Shown: piece by piece, positions 60,652 to 64,000 of the stretch | Position numbering within the stretch: the stretch's first letter is position 1 | How the letters are laid out: every line of letters starts with the position of its first letter | NCBI GenBank assembly: GCA_902725215.1 | Contig: CACUVI010000026.1 | Location: forward strand, 186,001-250,000 | Direction: 5' to 3' | Origin: Rhodospirillaceae bacterium LM-1 | GTDB lineage: Bacteria > Pseudomonadota > Alphaproteobacteria > Rhodospirillales > WMHbin7 | Length of the DNA: 64,000 nt | Position numbers and translations under genes: made by a program | The notes under the pieces: model-generated | Seen by the model: the letters and a program-made list of their open reading frames with translations, nothing else | What the model was told of the DNA's origin: nothing | Database searches by the model: none

Positions 60652-61308
60652 GTGACGCGATATATTCCCTACGCCATCCTTGCCGCGATGATTCTGCTGG
60701 CCTTCGCGCCCGGCTTCGATCTGTTTTTCACCGGGCTTTTCTACAACGAGAAGGAATGGTTCTTCTGGCGCTACGCCCTGCCGCTTGAATTCGTGCGCAA
60801 AGCCCTGCCCACTTTGATTATCGGCGTGGGCGTTTTCTTGCTGCTGATCGGCTTGGCCAATCTGTGGCTGAAGGACAACATCTTCAACATGACGCGCCGC
60901 GCCATGGCCTATCTGTTGCTAACCATTCTTCTGGGGCCAGGCCTGATCGTCAATTTGCTGTTCAAGGAACATTGGGGACGGGCGCGCCCCAGCACCATTG
61001 TCGAGTTCGGCGGAAAGCAAAACTTCACCCCGCCATTGGTGATCGCCGACCAGTGCGACGGCAATTGCTCGTTCGCTTCGGGTCATGCCGCGATCGCTTT
61101 CTGGACTTTTGCGCTCGCCATGCTTTTGCCACCCGCCTGGCGCTGGCGGGCGGGATGGGCCGCCATTGGCTTTGGTTTTCTGATCGGACTGGTGCGCGTG
61201 ATTCAGGGCGCGCACTTTTACAGCGACGTGATGTCGGCGGGTATCGTCACGGTGGGGATCGCCCTGGCCTTGCGTCCGCTGCTTAAATCTGGGCCGCCTC
61301 AAGCGTGA
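60652..61308 (+). CDS. PAP2-family membrane phosphatase (LpxE-like)
   Basis: Membrane protein of 218 residues starting at a GTG one base after the GT39 stop. Phosphatase motifs: KEHWGRARP (KxxxxxxRP), CSFASGHAAIAF (A replaces P of PSGH) and RVIQGAHFYSDV. Two cysteines (DQCDGNCSF) just before the second motif may form a periplasmic disulphide. Located after lptG and GT39, it probably dephosphorylates lipid A or a polyprenyl carrier. Overlaps the convergent kinase gene by 26 bases. Confidence 0.87.
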   Translation: MTRYIPYAILAAMILLAFAPGFDLFFTGLFYNEKEWFFWRYALPLEFVRKALPTLIIGVGVFLLLIGLANLWLKDNIFNMTRRAMAYLLLTILLGPGLIVNLLFKEHWGRARPSTIVEFGGKQNFTPPLVIADQCDGNCSFASGHAAIAFWTFALAMLLPPAWRWRAGWAAIGFGFLIGLVRVIQGAHFYSDVMSAGIVTVGIALALRPLLKSGPPQA

Positions 61309-62596
61309 AGTAGAAAGCGCTGCCTTGTCCGGGCGTGGATTCAACCCAAATTTCGCCGCCATGACGCTCGACGATGCGTTTGCAGACGGCCAATCCAATG
61401 CCCGAGCCGGGCACGTGTCCGTGCGGATCGATGCGCTGGAATAAGGTGAACAGACGTTCAAACTGGTGGTGCTCGATGCCGACGCCGTTGTCGGTGATGG
61501 AAAACAGCCAGCGCTTGCCCACCCTGCGCGTCGCGATGCGGATCATCGGCTTTTTTGCAGGGGTCCTGTATTTCAGGGCGTTGCCCAGCAAGTTCTGGAA
61601 CAGGCTGACCAGTTGCATGCGGTCAGCGATCACGCCGGGCATGGTTTCGATGCAGATTTCAGCCGAACTTTCCTGGATTGCGGACTCAAGATTGGCCAGG
61701 GCGTCCAGCAAGGCGGCGCCGCTATCGACCGGTTCGGGCGCTTGGCACTGGGTGGTGATGCGCGAGAAGGAAAGCAGATCGCGGATCATGCTCGACAGGC
61801 GGGCGACGCCATCGGTAACGAAGCCAATAAATGTGTCGGCGTCGTCGTCCAACCGGCCTTTGTACCTGCGCGCCAGCATCTGCACATAGTTGCCGATGTT
61901 GCGCAGCGGCTCTTGCAGATCGTGCGAAATGACGTAGGCGAAACGTTCAAGGTCTTCGTTCGAGCGGGCCAGTTCTTCGGTGCGAAGGGCCAGGATTCGC
62001 TCGGCCTCCTTGCGGCTGCTGATGTCGAGCACGGCTGACAGGCACATCGGCCCCAGGCCCGACCGCGCGTCCTCCATCAGCGACGACTGCAAAATCACCG
62101 GCATCGGCAATGTGTCCGGCGCCTTCAGGGTCAATTCGATCTGTCCGCCAAAACCTTGGAAAATCTGGGACAGGTGGCGCCCGAAGCCGGGTCGGAACTC
62201 AGGCTCGATAAAGGCCTCCAGCGGCATGCCGTGCAGCGGTTCCGGCGGGCTGGACAGCAAGGCAGCACCCTTGGCGTTCACCTCGCGCAGAAAGCCCTTT
62301 TCGTCGATCAGGAGATAGCCGATCGGAGAATTGTTGAACAGGCTGGCATAGCGCCAAAGCGCCAATTCCAAACAGCGTTGCGCCTCGCACAATTCGCTGT
62401 CCTTGGCCTTCAGCCTGTCCTGGCAATGATCGATGCCTGAAAGGGTGCGCAGAAAGGCGTCGCCGGTCTCGCGCTCAACGCGCTCCTTGGCTTCATATTC
62501 GCGCAGCCTCGCCTTCAGGCAAGCCAGTTCGGCTTGCAACTCCTGGCGGCTCTTTGGCACCGACGCGTCCATGGGGCTGGCCCCACTCCTGGTCAT
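61283..62596 (-). CDS. Soluble PAS sensor histidine kinase, orphan
   Basis: Protein of 437 residues without membrane segments: an N-terminal coiled coil (about 15-70), PAS (about 78-185), HisKA with His in VISHDLQEPLRNIGNY (about 225) and HATPase (NLLGNALKYR, DNGVGIE, GSGIGLAVC). Its catalytic core resembles the membrane kinase at 44.6 kb, and like it has no adjacent response regulator. It is divergent from the hydrogenase genes, so it may relay the H2 signal, though it is not HupT/HoxJ-like in its His region. Start is uncertain (62596 or 62572). Confidence 0.88.
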   Translation of the reverse strand: MTRSGASPMDASVPKSRQELQAELACLKARLREYEAKERVERETGDAFLRTLSGIDHCQDRLKAKDSELCEAQRCLELALWRYASLFNNSPIGYLLIDEKGFLREVNAKGAALLSSPPEPLHGMPLEAFIEPEFRPGFGRHLSQIFQGFGGQIELTLKAPDTLPMPVILQSSLMEDARSGLGPMCLSAVLDISSRKEAERILALRTEELARSNEDLERFAYVISHDLQEPLRNIGNYVQMLARRYKGRLDDDADTFIGFVTDGVARLSSMIRDLLSFSRITTQCQAPEPVDSGAALLDALANLESAIQESSAEICIETMPGVIADRMQLVSLFQNLLGNALKYRTPAKKPMIRIATRRVGKRWLFSITDNGVGIEHHQFERLFTLFQRIDPHGHVPGSGIGLAVCKRIVERHGGEIWVESTPGQGSAFYFTLEAAQI

Positions 62597-62717
62597 GACA
62601 ACGATATGAAGGTGTGACGAGACAGTCCCCACAACCCCTCGTAGGGGCGGCACTTTACAGGGGAGGTTTCATCTTGTCACCTGCTGTTCTTACTAACTAT
62701 TGACCGAAGGGGACGCA

Positions 62718-62744
62718 ATGAGGATGCTCATCCATGCCTCATAA
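62718..62744 (+). other. Possible 8-residue leader peptide overlapping the hydrogenase start
   Basis: A short frame ATG ... TAA (MRMLIHAS) preceded by AAGGGG 5 bases upstream. It overlaps the first codons of the hydrogenase small subunit gene (start 62734) in another frame. The hydrogenase start itself has only a GAGG 10 bases upstream, so translation could be coupled. Confidence 0.3.
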
Positions 62745-63741
62745 AGCTCCCTATTCCTTTCTTTGGCTTCAGGCGGCGTCCTGCGGCGGCTGTTCGGCGG
62801 CGGCGCTGGGCAGCGATCCCTCCTTTCTCGACGGGGGCACGCCAAGGCTCAACCCTTTGGCCCATCAGGCTGTTTCAGAGGAATGCGGGGCCGAATTCAC
62901 GCAAATTCTCAATGCCGTGCTGGATGGCGGACTGGTTCTGGACGGTCTGCTGGTCGAAGGAGCCGTTTTGAACGGCCCCAATGGAACGGGCCAATTTCAG
63001 ATGGCGCCCGGAATGGGGCGGCCGATGAATCGCCTGATTGCCGACTTGGCCGAGAAGGCCCGCCATGTCGTGGCGGTGGGCAGTTGCGCCGCCTTTGGCG
63101 GCGTGGTGGCGGGGCTGGGCAGCCGGACCCAGGCGGTGGGCCTGCAATATGACGGCGGCGAGGCGGGCGGCTTGCTGGGGGCGGGCTGGCGATCCAAAAG
63201 CGGCCTTCCGGTCGTCAATGTCGCGGGCTGCGCGCCGCACCCAGGCTGGATCGTGGAAACCTTGCTGTTGCTGGCCGATGGCGCCTTGGCCCCCAATGAC
63301 CTCGATTCCTTCCAGCGCCCCAGCTTCTTTGCCGATCATCTGGCGCATCACGGCTGCAACCGCAATGAATATTACGAATACAAGGCCAGCGCCCACGACC
63401 CGTCGCAACAGGGCTGTTTGATGGAGAATCTGGGTTGCCGCGCCACCCAGGCGCCGGGCGATTGCAATCGCCGACGTTGGAACGGCGCGGGTTCTTGCAC
63501 AAATGCGGGCTATGCCTGCATCGCCTGCACGGTTCCCGGTTTTGCGTCCAGCGCCGATCCATTCTTGGAAACGCCCAAACTGGCGGGCATTCCAGTCGGC
63601 CTGCCGGTTGACATGCCCAAGGCCTGGTTCGTCGCCCTGGCGGCGCTGTCGAAATCGGCGACACCGTCTCGCGTGCGACGCAACGCCACGGAAAGCCGGA
63701 TCGCTGTACCGCCCGATTCAAGGTCAAGGAAGCCCAAATGA
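62734..63741 (+). CDS. hupU: [NiFe] hydrogenase small subunit, H2-sensing HupU/HoxB type
   Basis: Protein of 335 residues with no Tat signal and no C-terminal membrane helix, unlike uptake HupS. Cluster cysteines: SFLWLQAASCGGCS, VAVGSCAAFGG, NVAGCAPHP, HHGCNRNEYYEY, GCLMENLGC and GSCTNAGYACIACT. GPNGTGQF and the VPP-containing C-terminus also fit HupU/HoxB. These proteins sense H2 together with HupV and a kinase and control uptake hydrogenase genes. The stop overlaps the large-subunit start as ATGA. Confidence 0.82.
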   Translation: MPHKAPYSFLWLQAASCGGCSAAALGSDPSFLDGGTPRLNPLAHQAVSEECGAEFTQILNAVLDGGLVLDGLLVEGAVLNGPNGTGQFQMAPGMGRPMNRLIADLAEKARHVVAVGSCAAFGGVVAGLGSRTQAVGLQYDGGEAGGLLGAGWRSKSGLPVVNVAGCAPHPGWIVETLLLLADGALAPNDLDSFQRPSFFADHLAHHGCNRNEYYEYKASAHDPSQQGCLMENLGCRATQAPGDCNRRRWNGAGSCTNAGYACIACTVPGFASSADPFLETPKLAGIPVGLPVDMPKAWFVALAALSKSATPSRVRRNATESRIAVPPDSRSRKPK

Positions 63742-64000
63742 CGCGCTTGATCGTGGGGCCGTTCAATCGCGTCGAGGGCGATCTTGAAATCAGGCTCGAA
63801 ATCAAGGATGGGCGGGTGCAGGAAGCCTTCGTGACGGCCCCCCTGTTTCGCGATTTCGAACATTTGATGGAAGGACGCTTTCCGCTGGATGCGCTGGTTA
63901 TTGCGCCGCGCATCTGCGGCATCTGCTCGGTCGCGCAATCGGCGGCCTCGGCTTTGGCATTGGCCGACAGCGCCAGGCTCGTCATGCCGCCCAATGGACG
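63738..64000 (+). CDS. hupV: [NiFe] hydrogenase large subunit, HupV/HoxC type (partial)
   Basis: The first 87 codons of a large subunit cut by the window end. It begins MTRLIVGPFNRVEGDLEIRL and contains the proximal nickel-ligand motif RICGICSVAQS (L1 motif), with CGICSV as in regulatory hydrogenases. It couples to hupU by a 4-base overlap. The C-terminal ligands and the presence or absence of a cleaved tail lie outside the window. Confidence 0.85.
   Translation, partial: MTRLIVGPFNRVEGDLEIRLEIKDGRVQEAFVTAPLFRDFEHLMEGRFPLDALVIAPRICGICSVAQSAASALALADSARLVMPPNG

Noticed and set aside
62597-62733. Sigma-54 promoter for the hydrogenase genes
   Set aside because: No GG-N10-GC element in suitable context was found in the divergent region; only a small CCCCT/AGGGG hairpin is visible.

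Overview
The window is dense, GC-rich chromosomal DNA from a free-living alphaproteobacterium, most plausibly of the Rhodospirillales (Magnetospirillum/Rhodospirillum-like). Evidence: a gcrA cell-cycle gene, the rnd-kdsD-lptC-lptA-lptB-rpoN order, DUF2125/DUF2794/DUF2889/DUF2946 proteins, an NDUFA9-type complex I protein, cytochrome c', a [NiFe] hydrogenase of the H2-sensing type and several multidomain c-di-GMP/cAMP proteins. There is no plasmid, phage, insertion sequence, rRNA or CRISPR. Genes are tightly packed; many same-strand neighbours overlap by 4 bases (ATGA/GTGA) and many convergent pairs are 0-10 bases apart or overlap. No stretch over about 360 bases lacks a gene call; the emptiest is 37397-37748, which holds one weak small ORF.

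Layout. 1-9.6 kb: MBL hydrolase, rpsU, rimI, cytochrome c', a LOG-family nucleotidase, a large PAS-GGDEF-EAL protein, and a CoA-binding/O-acetylhomoserine sulfhydrylase fusion. 8-13.7 kb: rpoN and the LPS-export/Kdo operon, RNase D, then tRNA-Leu(CAG). 13.9-18.5 kb: NDUFA9-like protein, gcrA, argD-argF-N-formylglutamate hydrolase. 18.5-23.1 kb: a GGDEF(degenerate)-EAL protein, a hybrid histidine kinase and rpoH. 23.2-29.2 kb: rluD, a small membrane protein, a JAMM peptidase, a CitE-like lyase, a GAF-GAF-PAS adenylate cyclase with an overlapping coiled-coil gene, and a PilZ protein. 29.2-36 kb: a PAP2 phosphatase/GT39 pair, etfB-etfA-hbd, psd-pssA. 36-44.6 kb: small unknowns, metX-metW, a phenylalanine/tyrosine cluster (chorismate mutase, HisC-type aminotransferase, prephenate dehydrogenase), DUF2125, DUF2889, PaaI. 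44.6-51.2 kb: orphan kinase plus periplasmic binding protein, TerB-AAA ATPase, Crp/Fnr regulator, di-haem peroxidase, tRNA-Met. 51.3-55.8 kb: a four-gene 2-oxoacid:ferredoxin oxidoreductase operon. 55.9-64 kb: exported and lipid unknowns, cobalamin adenosyltransferase, lptG, a second GT39/PAP2 pair, a PAS kinase, and the start of a hupUV-like hydrogenase operon cut by the window end.

How it fits together. Core metabolism (Met, Arg, Phe/Tyr, phospholipid, LPS export) is interleaved with signalling: two GGDEF/EAL proteins and a PilZ receptor, a cyclase and a Crp/Fnr protein, and three histidine kinases, none with an adjacent separate response regulator. The ferredoxin-linked oxoacid oxidoreductase, ETF, di-haem peroxidase and H2 sensor point to flexible micro-oxic or anaerobic redox metabolism.

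The most noteworthy items are: a CyaB1-like cyclase whose second GAF domain has a complete NKFDE motif, paired by a 4-base overlap with a protein of 36-residue coiled-coil repeats; an intergenic repeat that supplies the TAG stop codons of three genes; the CoA-binding-MetY fusion; two PAP2/GT39 lipid-modification pairs; the TerB-CbxX ATPase; and a possible leader peptide overlapping the hydrogenase start. Everything is read by eye; no searches or structure predictions were run.
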